A DNA stretch of 64,000 bases from Verrucomicrobiota bacterium. Lineage in GTDB: Bacteria > Verrucomicrobiota > Verrucomicrobiia > Opitutales > Opitutaceae. This document shows positions 43,802-53,350 of the stretch, one piece after another. The notes under the pieces are model-generated. The model was not told where the DNA came from. It ran no database searches and worked only from the letters and a program-made list of their open reading frames with translations. The stretch is from contig JAEZGX010000039.1 in assembly GCA_023416735.1 (NCBI GenBank), positions 1-64,000 on the forward strand, given 5' to 3'. Position numbers and translations under genes: made by a program. Each line of letters starts with the position of its first letter. The first letter of the stretch is position 1.

Positions 43802-46800
43802 ATGTCCGACGTCGCGATGCCCCGCCGCCCGTTGCCCAAGTTCATTCACGGTGCCATCTATTCCGGTTTGCTTTGCGTGATGATGGCGGGTGGTTCGATC
43901 GCGCTTGCCGCCACGGAGGCTGTTGACGGATTGGTGGCCCGGCCACTCACTGCGCGTTCTGGTCCTCGTGGCACGACCATGTTCACTGAGTTGCCGCCCG
44001 CACAGACCGGAATCTCGACTACAAACAACTATGCGGATCCGCGGATGTGGACCGAGCGCTACCAGGAGTTCGTTTACGGCGCGATTGGGTCCGGCGCGGC
44101 GATTGGCGATTATGACAACGACGGACTTCCGGATGTGTTCGTCGTCAGCAAAACGGAAGGCTGTCAGCTCTTTCGCAACTTAGGTGGCTGGCGCTTCGAG
44201 GATGTGACAGAGCGCGCCGGCGTCAGCAGTCGGGTAGAAGCAAGTTGGACCGATGCAGCGAAGAGCTGGCTCGGGCTAGGCGACGCACCACCCGACGCTT
44301 GGAAACAGGGGGCAACGTTTGTGGACGTGAACAACGATGGTCGCCTCGATTTGTATGTCTGTCGGTTCGGCGTGCCGAATCTCCTCTTCCTTAATCAAGG
44401 CGACGGGACGTTTCGCGAAGCTGCTTCCGAAGCAGGACTTGCCTTCGCGGATGCGAGCAACATGGCCGCTTTTGCCGATTATGACCGGGACGGCTGGTTG
44501 GACGTTTACCTGCAGACGAACCTCCTCGACAGCACCGCTCATCCGGGTGGACAGCGCGACCGGCTTTTTCGCAACAACGGCGACGGCACATTTACGGATG
44601 TGACGGATCGCGCTGGTATTTCCGGCGAGACTCAGGGGCACTCTGCTACCTGGTGGGACTACGATAACGACGGCTGGCCCGATCTCTACGTTGCGAACGA
44701 CTTCGCGCCAGCCGACTCCCTGTATCATAACAATCGCGACGGCACGTTCACCAATGTCATCGACCGTGTCGTGCCGCACACGCCGCACTCGTCGATGGGA
44801 GCCGATCTTGCCGACGTGAACAACGACGGCCTCATCGACTTGCTGGTCGCCGACATGGCGGCAACGTCTCATCTGAAAGATCATCGAGGCATGGCGAAAA
44901 TTCGCCGTCTGCTCGACGAGCACGAGACCGAGTCCTCTGCCGCGCCCCAATACATGCGCAGCGCGCTTTATTTGAACACGGGCACTCCCCGCGTGCTCGA
45001 AGCGGCATACCTGGCCGGTCTCGAAGCCACCGACTGGACCTGGTCAGTGCGGTTCGAGGATCTCGACAACGACGGAAAAGTGGATGCCCACTTCACGAAT
45101 GGCATGGTGCGGGAGCTGCACAACACGGACCTTGTCCAACGGATGTCGGCCAGCGAGAGCCTGCTCGCGGGCTACAAATTCATGAAAGCCAGCCCGTCGC
45201 TGGCCGAAACGAATCTCGCCTATCGAAACCTCGGAGATCTCCGCTTCGAACGGATCGAGAGCGCGTGGGGTTTAGGACAACGCGGAGTAAGCTTCGCCGC
45301 GGCGTTCGGCGATCTCGATGGCGACGGTGATCTTGATTTGGTTCAGACCAATTATGAACAGGGCGCGACCGTCCTGCGCAACGATTCCGCGGACGGCCAC
45401 CGGATCGTCGTGGCATTACGCGGCACTCGTTCAAACAGCTTCGGGGTAGGTGCCACCGTGCGGATTGAAACGGCGGACGGCGTGCAGGTGCGGCAACTCG
45501 TGCTGGCGCGCGGATATCTGGCGAGCAGTGAGCCCGTCTTGCACTTCGGCCTCGGAAGCAGCGATCGAGTCGATCGGCTCACCGTTGTCTGGCCCAGCGG
45601 GCGCGTGCAGACGTTCAGTGATGTCAGGTCGAATCAGCATCTCACGATCACGGAACCGCGCAACGATGTTGAGGCGAGTCTGCCGCCTTCCACCGCGACG
45701 GCGCCGCTCTTCAGCGATGCGAGTGAAGCGGCTGGGTTTTCGCTTCTCACCCATGACGATCGCGAACCCAGTCTGAATCGGGAGGCTCTTCTGCCCTTGC
45801 GACAGGATCGGCGTGGGCCGGCCCTCGCGGTCAGCGACCTGGATGGCGATGGTATTGATGACGTCGTTGTCGGCGGGACCACGAAGGAGTCCGCTCAGCT
45901 CCTCAAAGGTGACGGCGCGGCATTCCAGCCTTCATCGATATCCAACGCCGGTGGAGCGAACGGGCCGGTGCTTGTTTTCGAAGCCGATGGCGATGGCGCG
46001 AACGATCTCTTGCTTACGAGTGCCGGGCAGGGCTCGCCAATGCTTCTGCTCAACAAGGGAGCAGGGTTGTTTCATCCGGCTAACGACGATGCGCTATCGG
46101 CGTTGACTACCGTCGCCGGAACGGTCGCTGCGGCGGATTTCGATCGCGACGGACGACTGGATGTTTTTATCGGCGGGCGTGCTGCGCTTCGCGAGTATCC
46201 ATTGCCCTCGCGCAGTGGCTTGCTGGTCAACCGCGGGGGCCGGTTCGAAGATGTAACCGACGCGGTGGCGCCAGGACTTGGAAGCGTTGGGATCGTCAAC
46301 TCTGCACTTTGGACGGACGTCGACGGCGACGGCTGGATCGATCTGCTCCTCGCGCTCGAGTGGGGCGGCGTCGTTTACTGGAGGAACGATGGCGGAAAAC
46401 GGTTCGAGGATTGCTCCAGGCAAGCCGGGTTCGCCGCGGGCGGAGTCGGTTGGTGGACCTCGCTTGCGGCCGCAGATTTCAATGGCGACGGTCGCATGGA
46501 TTATGCCGCCGGTAATGTCGGTTTGAATACGCCCTACCGCGCCAGTCCGGTCCAGCCAGCACTGCTGCTTCGCGGTAGTTTCACGCCCGGCGGACCACCG
46601 TTGATCATCGAAGGCTATCACGAGGACGACCGGCTTTATCCTCGGCGTAGTCGCCAGGATCTCGGAGCGAAAATCCCGACGATCCTCCGGCGATTTCCGC
46701 GCCACGATGCCTATGCTGAGGCGACGCTGGGCGAGCTGCTGGGGGAAGATCGGCTGGGTAACGCGCAGCGCTTCGAGGCGACGCAACTGCAGAGCGGTGC

Positions 46801-47440
46801 GTTTCTCAGCCAGCCTGACGGGACCTTTCGGTTCGAACCCTTCCCCCGGGTTGCCCAGATCTCGCCCTTGCAGGGCATGGTGGCGGGAGACTTCGACGGT
46901 GATGGCCACGCTGACGTCTATGCCGTGCAAAATTCCTATGCGCCGATCCCCTCAATCGGGCGTTTCGACGGCGGATTGAGTCAGTTGCTGCTCGGAAACG
47001 GCCGCGGCGACTTCCGCCCGGTTCCGCCGCGGGAGAGCGGGTTGGTCGTGCCAGGCGACGCCAAGGCACTCGCCGTGGCAGACTTCGATCGCGATGGCTG
47101 GCCCGACTTCCTCGTCACCCGCAATAACGCAACCACGATGGCATGGCGAAACGAACGCGGGAGCGGGCGCCATTCCTTCCGCGTGCTTCTGCGAGGCCCA
47201 TTGGGAAACCCTCATGCGGTCGGAGCGCAGCTTGTTTTGGAACTCGCCGACGGCAGCCGCCAGCCACAGACAGTGCACGCCGGCTCGGGTTACTACAGCC
47301 AGTCCGCACCCGGCGCTTTCTTTGGCTTCCCCGACAACAGTCGTCCGCGGCGTCTCGAAGTTCGCTGGCCGGATGGCACAGCGACCATTCACGCATTTTC
47401 GTCCATTCCGCCGGCAACGCTCGTTTTATCCCTTCCATGA
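43802..47440 (+). CDS. Secreted FG-GAP/ASPIC-UnbV protein A1
   Basis: The product is 1212 aa (ATG 43802; 43817 is an alternative). A signal peptide ends near IALAATEA. Blades carry calcium loops such as DYDNDGLPDVFV (near residue 102), DVNNDGRLDLYV and DLDGDGDLDLVQ. An ASPIC/UnbV domain follows at about 530-600 (RSNSFGVGATVRIE, then VVWPSGRVQTF). A second, shorter propeller fills 640-1115, and a second ASPIC/UnbV domain ends the protein at 1120-1200 (NPHAVGAQLVLELADG, VRWPDGT). The motif TMFTELPxxQxGI near the N-terminus is shared with A2. The stop overlaps the B1 start (ATGA). Confidence 0.93.
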   Translation: MSDVAMPRRPLPKFIHGAIYSGLLCVMMAGGSIALAATEAVDGLVARPLTARSGPRGTTMFTELPPAQTGISTTNNYADPRMWTERYQEFVYGAIGSGAAIGDYDNDGLPDVFVVSKTEGCQLFRNLGGWRFEDVTERAGVSSRVEASWTDAAKSWLGLGDAPPDAWKQGATFVDVNNDGRLDLYVCRFGVPNLLFLNQGDGTFREAASEAGLAFADASNMAAFADYDRDGWLDVYLQTNLLDSTAHPGGQRDRLFRNNGDGTFTDVTDRAGISGETQGHSATWWDYDNDGWPDLYVANDFAPADSLYHNNRDGTFTNVIDRVVPHTPHSSMGADLADVNNDGLIDLLVADMAATSHLKDHRGMAKIRRLLDEHETESSAAPQYMRSALYLNTGTPRVLEAAYLAGLEATDWTWSVRFEDLDNDGKVDAHFTNGMVRELHNTDLVQRMSASESLLAGYKFMKASPSLAETNLAYRNLGDLRFERIESAWGLGQRGVSFAAAFGDLDGDGDLDLVQTNYEQGATVLRNDSADGHRIVVALRGTRSNSFGVGATVRIETADGVQVRQLVLARGYLASSEPVLHFGLGSSDRVDRLTVVWPSGRVQTFSDVRSNQHLTITEPRNDVEASLPPSTATAPLFSDASEAAGFSLLTHDDREPSLNREALLPLRQDRRGPALAVSDLDGDGIDDVVVGGTTKESAQLLKGDGAAFQPSSISNAGGANGPVLVFEADGDGANDLLLTSAGQGSPMLLLNKGAGLFHPANDDALSALTTVAGTVAAADFDRDGRLDVFIGGRAALREYPLPSRSGLLVNRGGRFEDVTDAVAPGLGSVGIVNSALWTDVDGDGWIDLLLALEWGGVVYWRNDGGKRFEDCSRQAGFAAGGVGWWTSLAAADFNGDGRMDYAAGNVGLNTPYRASPVQPALLLRGSFTPGGPPLIIEGYHEDDRLYPRRSRQDLGAKIPTILRRFPRHDAYAEATLGELLGEDRLGNAQRFEATQLQSGAFLSQPDGTFRFEPFPRVAQISPLQGMVAGDFDGDGHADVYAVQNSYAPIPSIGRFDGGLSQLLLGNGRGDFRPVPPRESGLVVPGDAKALAVADFDRDGWPDFLVTRNNATTMAWRNERGSGRHSFRVLLRGPLGNPHAVGAQLVLELADGSRQPQTVHAGSGYYSQSAPGAFFGFPDNSRPRRLEVRWPDGTATIHAFSSIPPATLVLSLP

Positions 47441-49746
47441 TCTTCGCATCGAACGGATCCAAGTGGCGGCGAGCCGCGGTCGGCATGCTCCTGTTGGTTT
47501 GCGCAAGTGCGCCGACGTTTGCCGCCAGCGTGAAACCCCAACCCGAAAGCACGCGCCAAATGGTCGAGCGGCTCGCGAGATTGCCGGAGACTTCGGACGC
47601 GTTGGCGAATCCATATCTCGCAGGCAAAGCGGCGGAGATTTATAGAGCGCGGCTCGCGGCGGCGACGTTGCCGCGCGAACGGCTTGAGTTGACGATGCAG
47701 TATGCGACGGCGCTGCTGAACGACGGACAAACCACTGCGGCGTTGAAGACGTTGGACGATTACGATCGCATGTTGAACGAGCCGGGTTTGATGCCGACGC
47801 TCGAGCAGGCGGCAGATTTTTTTGAGATCAAGGCGGTGGCGTGTTTGCGGCTCGGTGAACAGGAAAACTGCCTGTTGAACCATAACAGCGATTCCTGCCT
47901 GCTGCCCATCCGCGGCGGGGGAGTTCACATTCTTCCGGAAGGCTCGCGGCGCGCAGTCGCGGTTCTCCATGAATGGATAGATTTCAATCCAAATCCCAAC
48001 GCGATCTGGCTGCTGAACATCGCCCACATGACGCTGGGCGAGTATCCCGACAAGGTGCCGCCGCAATGGCTCATTCCGCCGAAATCGTTCGAGTCGGAAT
48101 ACGCCCTCCCACGCTTTCCCGACCTCGCGGGTCAACTTGGGCTCGACGTGGACGATCTCGCCGGCGGCGTGGCGCTCGAGGATTTCGATCGCGATGGCTT
48201 TCTCGACCTCGTGGTTTCGGCGGCCGGCCTGCACAGTCAAATCCGCTATTTCCGCAACAATGGCGACGGCACCTTTGCCGATCTGACCGAGGAAGCGGGC
48301 CTCACCGGATTGACTGGCGGGCTGAATATCAATCACACCGATTACAACAACGACGGTTATCCCGACGTGTTCGTGCTGCGCGGCGGCTGGCAGGGAAACG
48401 ACGGCCAGTATCCGAATTCACTGTTGCGGAACAATGGCGACAACACCTTCACTGACGTGACGGAGGAGGCGGGGCTGCTCAGCTTTCAGCCGACCCAGGC
48501 GGCGACGTGGTTCGATTTCAACGGCGACGGCTGGCTCGATCTTTTCATCGGCAACGAATCGATCCCGCAGTTGAATCAGGTTCATCCGTGCGAGTTGTAT
48601 CGGAATAATGGTGACGGCACGTTCACCGAGTGCGCGGCGGAAAACGGCCTGGCGTTTGTCGAGTTCGTGAAGGGCGTGGCGAGCGGGGATTTCAACAACG
48701 ACGGCCGCCCCGATTTGTATCTGTCCTCGCGCGGATTTCCGAATCGGCTACTGCGCAACGAGGGCCCGGTGGGCGGCGATCGTTCGCCGAACGCGCCCTG
48801 GCGTTTCACCGACGTGACCGCGACCGCGGGAGTCGCGGAGCCGTTGCAAAGTTTCCCCTGCTGGTTCTTCGACTACAACAACGACGGCTGGCTCGATATC
48901 TTTGTGTCCGGCTACTTCATCGCGAACGCGGGCGACGTGGCCGCCGATGTGATCGGAGCGCCGAACCGCGCGGAGAAGGTCCGGCTCTATCGCAACAATG
49001 GCGATGGCACATTCACCGACGCCACGAAGGAGTCCAATTTGTTCAAGGTCGTGCACACCATGGGATCGAACTACGGCGACCTCGATAACGACGGCTGGCT
49101 CGATTTCTATCTCTGCACCGGCGATCCGTATTTGGGCACGCTCATCCCGAACCGGATGTTTCGAAACGATGGCGGGCGACGTTTCCAGGATGTGACCACG
49201 GCGGGCGGATTCGGGCAGTTGCAGAAAGGCCACGCGGTGGGCTTCGGCGACATCAACAACGACGGCCAGCAGGACGTTTATACGGTCGTCGGTGGCGTTT
49301 ACACGGGCGACCATTATCCGAATCAGCTCTTTGCGAATCCGGGAAACAGCAACCACTGGCTGAAGCTTCGTCTGAGCGGCGTGCAATCGAACCGCCTCGC
49401 CGGGGGCGCACGAGTCAAAGTGGTCGTTCAAACCGATGCCGGTGAACGCACGATTCACCACGTGGTCAGCACCGGCAGCAGTTTCGGTTCGAATCCGCTC
49501 GGGCCGGAGATCGGTCTCGGGCAGGCGAAGAAGATTCTACGGCTCGAAATTTTCTGGCCGGTGACAGGCCAGACGCAGGTCTTCGAAAGCCTGGAGCGGG
49601 ATCGCGTGTATGCGATTCGCGAGGGCGACCCGGCGGCGACGGAACTTCCGCATCGCGGGTTCGCGTGGCCCCAGCCTGGCGAAGCATCGCCTCACCAGCA
49701 CGGTCACCACGGACATCATGGGCATGGCGGTTCGCATGGCCATTGA
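47437..49746 (+). CDS. Secreted FG-GAP/ASPIC-UnbV protein B1 with His-rich tail
   Basis: The product is 769 aa from ATG 47437, overlapping the A1 stop. A signal peptide (MLLLVCASAPTFAAS) is followed by a TPR-like helical part. The Cys motif ENCLLNHNSDSCLLP lies at about 144-160. A propeller with repeats such as DFDRDGFLDLVV, DYNNDGYPDVFV and DFNGDGWLDLFI spans ~230-640. An ASPIC/UnbV domain (SNRLAGGARVKVVVQTD, then GLGQAKKILRLEIFWP) lies at ~640-720. The C-terminus is a His-rich tail (HQHGHHGHHGHGG). Signal peptide and tail imply an extracytoplasmic metal-binding protein. It overlaps A2 by 11 bases. Confidence 0.92.
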   Translation: MIFASNGSKWRRAAVGMLLLVCASAPTFAASVKPQPESTRQMVERLARLPETSDALANPYLAGKAAEIYRARLAAATLPRERLELTMQYATALLNDGQTTAALKTLDDYDRMLNEPGLMPTLEQAADFFEIKAVACLRLGEQENCLLNHNSDSCLLPIRGGGVHILPEGSRRAVAVLHEWIDFNPNPNAIWLLNIAHMTLGEYPDKVPPQWLIPPKSFESEYALPRFPDLAGQLGLDVDDLAGGVALEDFDRDGFLDLVVSAAGLHSQIRYFRNNGDGTFADLTEEAGLTGLTGGLNINHTDYNNDGYPDVFVLRGGWQGNDGQYPNSLLRNNGDNTFTDVTEEAGLLSFQPTQAATWFDFNGDGWLDLFIGNESIPQLNQVHPCELYRNNGDGTFTECAAENGLAFVEFVKGVASGDFNNDGRPDLYLSSRGFPNRLLRNEGPVGGDRSPNAPWRFTDVTATAGVAEPLQSFPCWFFDYNNDGWLDIFVSGYFIANAGDVAADVIGAPNRAEKVRLYRNNGDGTFTDATKESNLFKVVHTMGSNYGDLDNDGWLDFYLCTGDPYLGTLIPNRMFRNDGGRRFQDVTTAGGFGQLQKGHAVGFGDINNDGQQDVYTVVGGVYTGDHYPNQLFANPGNSNHWLKLRLSGVQSNRLAGGARVKVVVQTDAGERTIHHVVSTGSSFGSNPLGPEIGLGQAKKILRLEIFWPVTGQTQVFESLERDRVYAIREGDPAATELPHRGFAWPQPGEASPHQHGHHGHHGHGGSHGH

Positions 49747-52700
49747 TCATCGAGTGCGTTGGGGTTTCGGCCTGCTCGCGGCGGCGTTGATGCTGCCGCC
49801 AGTAGCGGGAAGCGATTCGGCAAATCCGGCGTTGTCGGACATCGCGCTGGCTGCGCCCTCGCGCGCATCGGGTCGCACGATGTTCACCGAACTCCCGCGC
49901 GAACAAATCGGGATCGATGTGATCAATCATTACGCGGACCCCGGCATGTGGGCGGAGCGGTATCAAGAGCTTGCCTACGGCGCGATGGGCACGGGAGTAA
50001 CGATCGGCGATTACGACAATGACGGTCGGCCCGATGTATTCGTCGTCAGCAAAACCGGTTCGAGCCGGCTGTTTCGGAATCTCGGCCAGTGGAAATTCGA
50101 GGACGTGACGGCGCGCGCCGGTCTTGAGGAAGGGGCGGAAACGGGAATCGGCGGAACGCTGCGCAGTTTCTTTGGCAGCGACAACGCGGCGAATCACGCG
50201 CGTCCTCATTGGACGCAGGGGGCGACATTTGCGGACATCAACAATGACGGATTTCTCGACTTGTATGTCTGCCGGTTCGCGGCGCCCAACCGCCTTTACG
50301 TGAACCAAGGCGACGGCACGTTCAAGGAGCAGGCGCAGGACCGCGGGCTCGCGCTCGTCGATGCGAGCGGCATGGCGGCGTTCTGCGATTACGACCGCGA
50401 TGGCTGGCTCGATGTTTACGTTCAAACCAGTCTGCTCGATGCGGCCAAGAGCCCGTCGGGGCAGCGCGACCGGCTGTATCGAAATCTTGGTAACGGTCGC
50501 TTCGAGGAAACGACGGAGCGGGCGGGCATCGCGGGCGAGTCGATGGGCCATTCCGCGACCTGGTGGGATTTCGACCAGGACGGCTGGCCCGATCTCTACG
50601 TGGCCAACGACTACGCCGTGCCGGACCGGCTGTATCGAAATAATCGTGACGGCACGTTCTCGGACGTGATCGATGCGGTCGCACCGCATACGGCGTTCTA
50701 CTCGATGGGCGCGGATCTCGGCGACGTGAACAATGACGGCTTGATCGACTTTCTGGTGGGCGACATGGCGGCCACCTCGTTGGAAAAGGATTTGCGCGGG
50801 ATGGCCGGATCGAGGGCTCGAGCGCAACTCGTCCCGGATGCATCGGCAGTCGCTCCGCAGTTGATGCGCAACGCGCTGCTGGTGAACACCGGCACGGACC
50901 GCTTTCTGGAAGCCGCGATTCTCGCCGGACTTCCTGCCACCGACTGGACGTGGTCGGTGCGATTCGAGGATCTCGACAACGACGGCCGGCTCGACCTGCA
51001 CGTGACCAACGGAATGAGCCGCGAGTACCACAACGCCGACCTGCTCGACCGCATCATGGCTTTAGAGAATCCGGCGGACTCGCGCCGGCTGATGAAGGAG
51101 TCGCCCGCCTTCAAAGAGCGAAATCTCGCGTATCGAAATCTTGGAGACCTGCGCTTCGAGGAAATAGGGGCGGCGTGGGGCCTGGATCACTTCGGCGTAA
51201 GCTTCGGAGCGGCCTTCGGCGATCTGGATGGCGACGGCGACCTCGATCTGATTTTCGCCAACTACGAGGGCCAACCGACGGTGCTGCGCAACGATAGCGC
51301 CGACGGCCATCGCGTGGTGATCGCGTTACGTGGCAAGCGATCGAATGCGTTTGGCGTGGGAGCAAAAGTCCGGCTGGTGACGAAGGCGGGCGAGCAGGTG
51401 CGAGAACTCGCGCTCGCCCGAGGTTATCTTTCGAGCAGCGAGCCCGTGATCCATTTCGGACTTGGCGACCAAAGTGAAATTGCGCGCCTGGTGGTGGAGT
51501 GGCCCAGCGGACAGGTGCAGGAATTCGAAAACCTCGCAGCGAATCGGCGTTACACGATTACCGAACCGTCGACGGTGGCATCTGCGCGTGAGTTGAAGCA
51601 GGAGAAGACCGCGGCGCAGTTCAGCGACGTGAGCGAGAAACGTGCGCTGGCGATCGAGTCGAAGGAGAGCTTTCACGCCGATCCGCAGCCGCTGTTGCCG
51701 GTGCGATTCGATCGACGCGGACCGGCGCTGGCGGTGGGGGATTTCAACGGCGACGGGCGGGACGACATCGTAATTGGCGGCACGAGCGCAGAACCAGCCC
51801 GAGTGTTCAACAACGGCGGCGAGCGCTTCATTCTTTCGCGCACGCTGCCGCCCTCGCAGGTCGACGACGGGCCTCTCCTGGCGTTCGATGCGAACGGCGA
51901 TGGGTGGATCGATATCCTGCAGAGCAAGGCGGGCACGAACCGGCCGCCGGGGGCGGCGTATCAACCCCTGCTGCATTTAAACGATGGAGCTGGTGGTTTC
52001 ATGGTTGCGACGGACGCGCTCCCGGCGTTGGCGGTTCCGACCGGCGCGCTGGCGGCCGCGGATTTCGACCGCGACGGGACACTGGATGTGTTTCTAGGCG
52101 GACGAAACGTGCCCGGCCGTTATCCGACGGCGCCACGAAGCGCGTTGCTCCTGAACAAGGGAGGAAAATTCGAAGATGTGACGGAAGCGCTGGCACCGGG
52201 ATTGAAGGAAATCGGCATGGTGACGTCGGCGTTGTGGAGTGACGTGGATGGCGATGGATGGATCGATCTGGTGATCGCGTTGGAGTGGGGAGGGGTGCGG
52301 TATTGGCGCAACGAGCAAGGCACGCGCTTCGTCGATGCGTCGGAAGCGGCGGGTTTCACCGACGCGGGCAGGGGGGGGTGGACCTCGCTCGCGAGCGGCG
52401 ATTTCAATGGCGACGGCCGGATGGATTTTGTGGCGGGTAATGTCGGTTTGAATACGCCCTATGTCGCACCGGCGATCTTGCTCTACGGCCGGTTTGGTGG
52501 GGGCGGCGCGCATCAGATACTCGAGGCGCGACAAGAAGATGGGCGGTTGCGGCCGCTCCGTTCCCGCTCGGAGTTGAGCACGCGGCTGCCGGCGATCGCG
52601 CGCCAGTTTGCCAAGAATGACGCGTATGCGGCGGCTTCGCTCGAGGAGATTGTGGGCGCGGAGCGCCTCGCGGCCGCCCAACGTTATGAAGCTACCCAGT

Positions 52701-53350
52701 TTCAAAGCGGCGTATTCCTGAGCGCGGGCGATGGACGCTATCGCTTCGTGCCGCTGCCGCGGATGGCGCAGATCGCGCCGTTGCAGGGGATCGTGACGGG
52801 GGATTTCGACGGAGACGGTAGGCAGGATATTTATGCCGTGCAGAACTCGTTCGCACCGATTGCGTCGGTCGGGCCTTTGGCGGGAGGCGTGAGTCAGCTG
52901 CTGCGTGGAGACGGCCGGGGCGGATTTGAAGCGCTGGCGCCCCACCGGAGCGGGCTGGTTGTGCCGGGCGATGCAAAGGCTCTGGTCGTGTTGGATTTCG
53001 ACGAGGATGGCGGCGCGGATTTTCTGACGACGCGAAACAACGACACGACAATCGCCTGGAGGAACGGCGCCGTGGCCGAGCTTCGCGCGCTGAGGGTTTC
53101 GTTGCAGGGTGCCGGAGGGAATCCGACTGCGATTGGAGCGCAGCTTACGCTGGAGCTCGCCGACGGGACGCGTCAGCTGCAGGAGCTGCAGGCGGGCTCC
53201 GGCTACTACAGCCAATCGACGGCGGCTGCGTTCTTTTTGTATCCAGAGACGAATACACCGCGAAGACTGCTGGTTCGCTGGCCGGACGGGCGGACAACCA
53301 CGCGCGACTTTTCCACACCGCCCCCGTCTTTGTTAAAACTCTCGCCGTGA
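49736..53350 (+). CDS. Secreted FG-GAP/ASPIC-UnbV protein A2
   Basis: The product is 1204 aa from ATG 49736 (MAIDHRVRWGFGLLAA), which overlaps the B1 stop by 11 bases. It is a paralogue of A1 in the same order: signal peptide, FG-GAP propeller (DYDNDGRPDVFV near residue 93), ASPIC/UnbV domain at about 525-610 (RSNAFGVGAKVRLV), second propeller, second ASPIC/UnbV domain at 1117-1198 (NPTAIGAQLTLELADG). The block YADPGMWAERYQELAYGAMG has a near match in A1. An earlier in-frame ATG at 49610 lies inside B1 and adds no signal-like sequence. The stop overlaps the GTG start of B2. Confidence 0.93.
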   Translation: MAIDHRVRWGFGLLAAALMLPPVAGSDSANPALSDIALAAPSRASGRTMFTELPREQIGIDVINHYADPGMWAERYQELAYGAMGTGVTIGDYDNDGRPDVFVVSKTGSSRLFRNLGQWKFEDVTARAGLEEGAETGIGGTLRSFFGSDNAANHARPHWTQGATFADINNDGFLDLYVCRFAAPNRLYVNQGDGTFKEQAQDRGLALVDASGMAAFCDYDRDGWLDVYVQTSLLDAAKSPSGQRDRLYRNLGNGRFEETTERAGIAGESMGHSATWWDFDQDGWPDLYVANDYAVPDRLYRNNRDGTFSDVIDAVAPHTAFYSMGADLGDVNNDGLIDFLVGDMAATSLEKDLRGMAGSRARAQLVPDASAVAPQLMRNALLVNTGTDRFLEAAILAGLPATDWTWSVRFEDLDNDGRLDLHVTNGMSREYHNADLLDRIMALENPADSRRLMKESPAFKERNLAYRNLGDLRFEEIGAAWGLDHFGVSFGAAFGDLDGDGDLDLIFANYEGQPTVLRNDSADGHRVVIALRGKRSNAFGVGAKVRLVTKAGEQVRELALARGYLSSSEPVIHFGLGDQSEIARLVVEWPSGQVQEFENLAANRRYTITEPSTVASARELKQEKTAAQFSDVSEKRALAIESKESFHADPQPLLPVRFDRRGPALAVGDFNGDGRDDIVIGGTSAEPARVFNNGGERFILSRTLPPSQVDDGPLLAFDANGDGWIDILQSKAGTNRPPGAAYQPLLHLNDGAGGFMVATDALPALAVPTGALAAADFDRDGTLDVFLGGRNVPGRYPTAPRSALLLNKGGKFEDVTEALAPGLKEIGMVTSALWSDVDGDGWIDLVIALEWGGVRYWRNEQGTRFVDASEAAGFTDAGRGGWTSLASGDFNGDGRMDFVAGNVGLNTPYVAPAILLYGRFGGGGAHQILEARQEDGRLRPLRSRSELSTRLPAIARQFAKNDAYAAASLEEIVGAERLAAAQRYEATQFQSGVFLSAGDGRYRFVPLPRMAQIAPLQGIVTGDFDGDGRQDIYAVQNSFAPIASVGPLAGGVSQLLRGDGRGGFEALAPHRSGLVVPGDAKALVVLDFDEDGGADFLTTRNNDTTIAWRNGAVAELRALRVSLQGAGGNPTAIGAQLTLELADGTRQLQELQAGSGYYSQSTAAAFFLYPETNTPRRLLVRWPDGRTTTRDFSTPPPSLLKLSP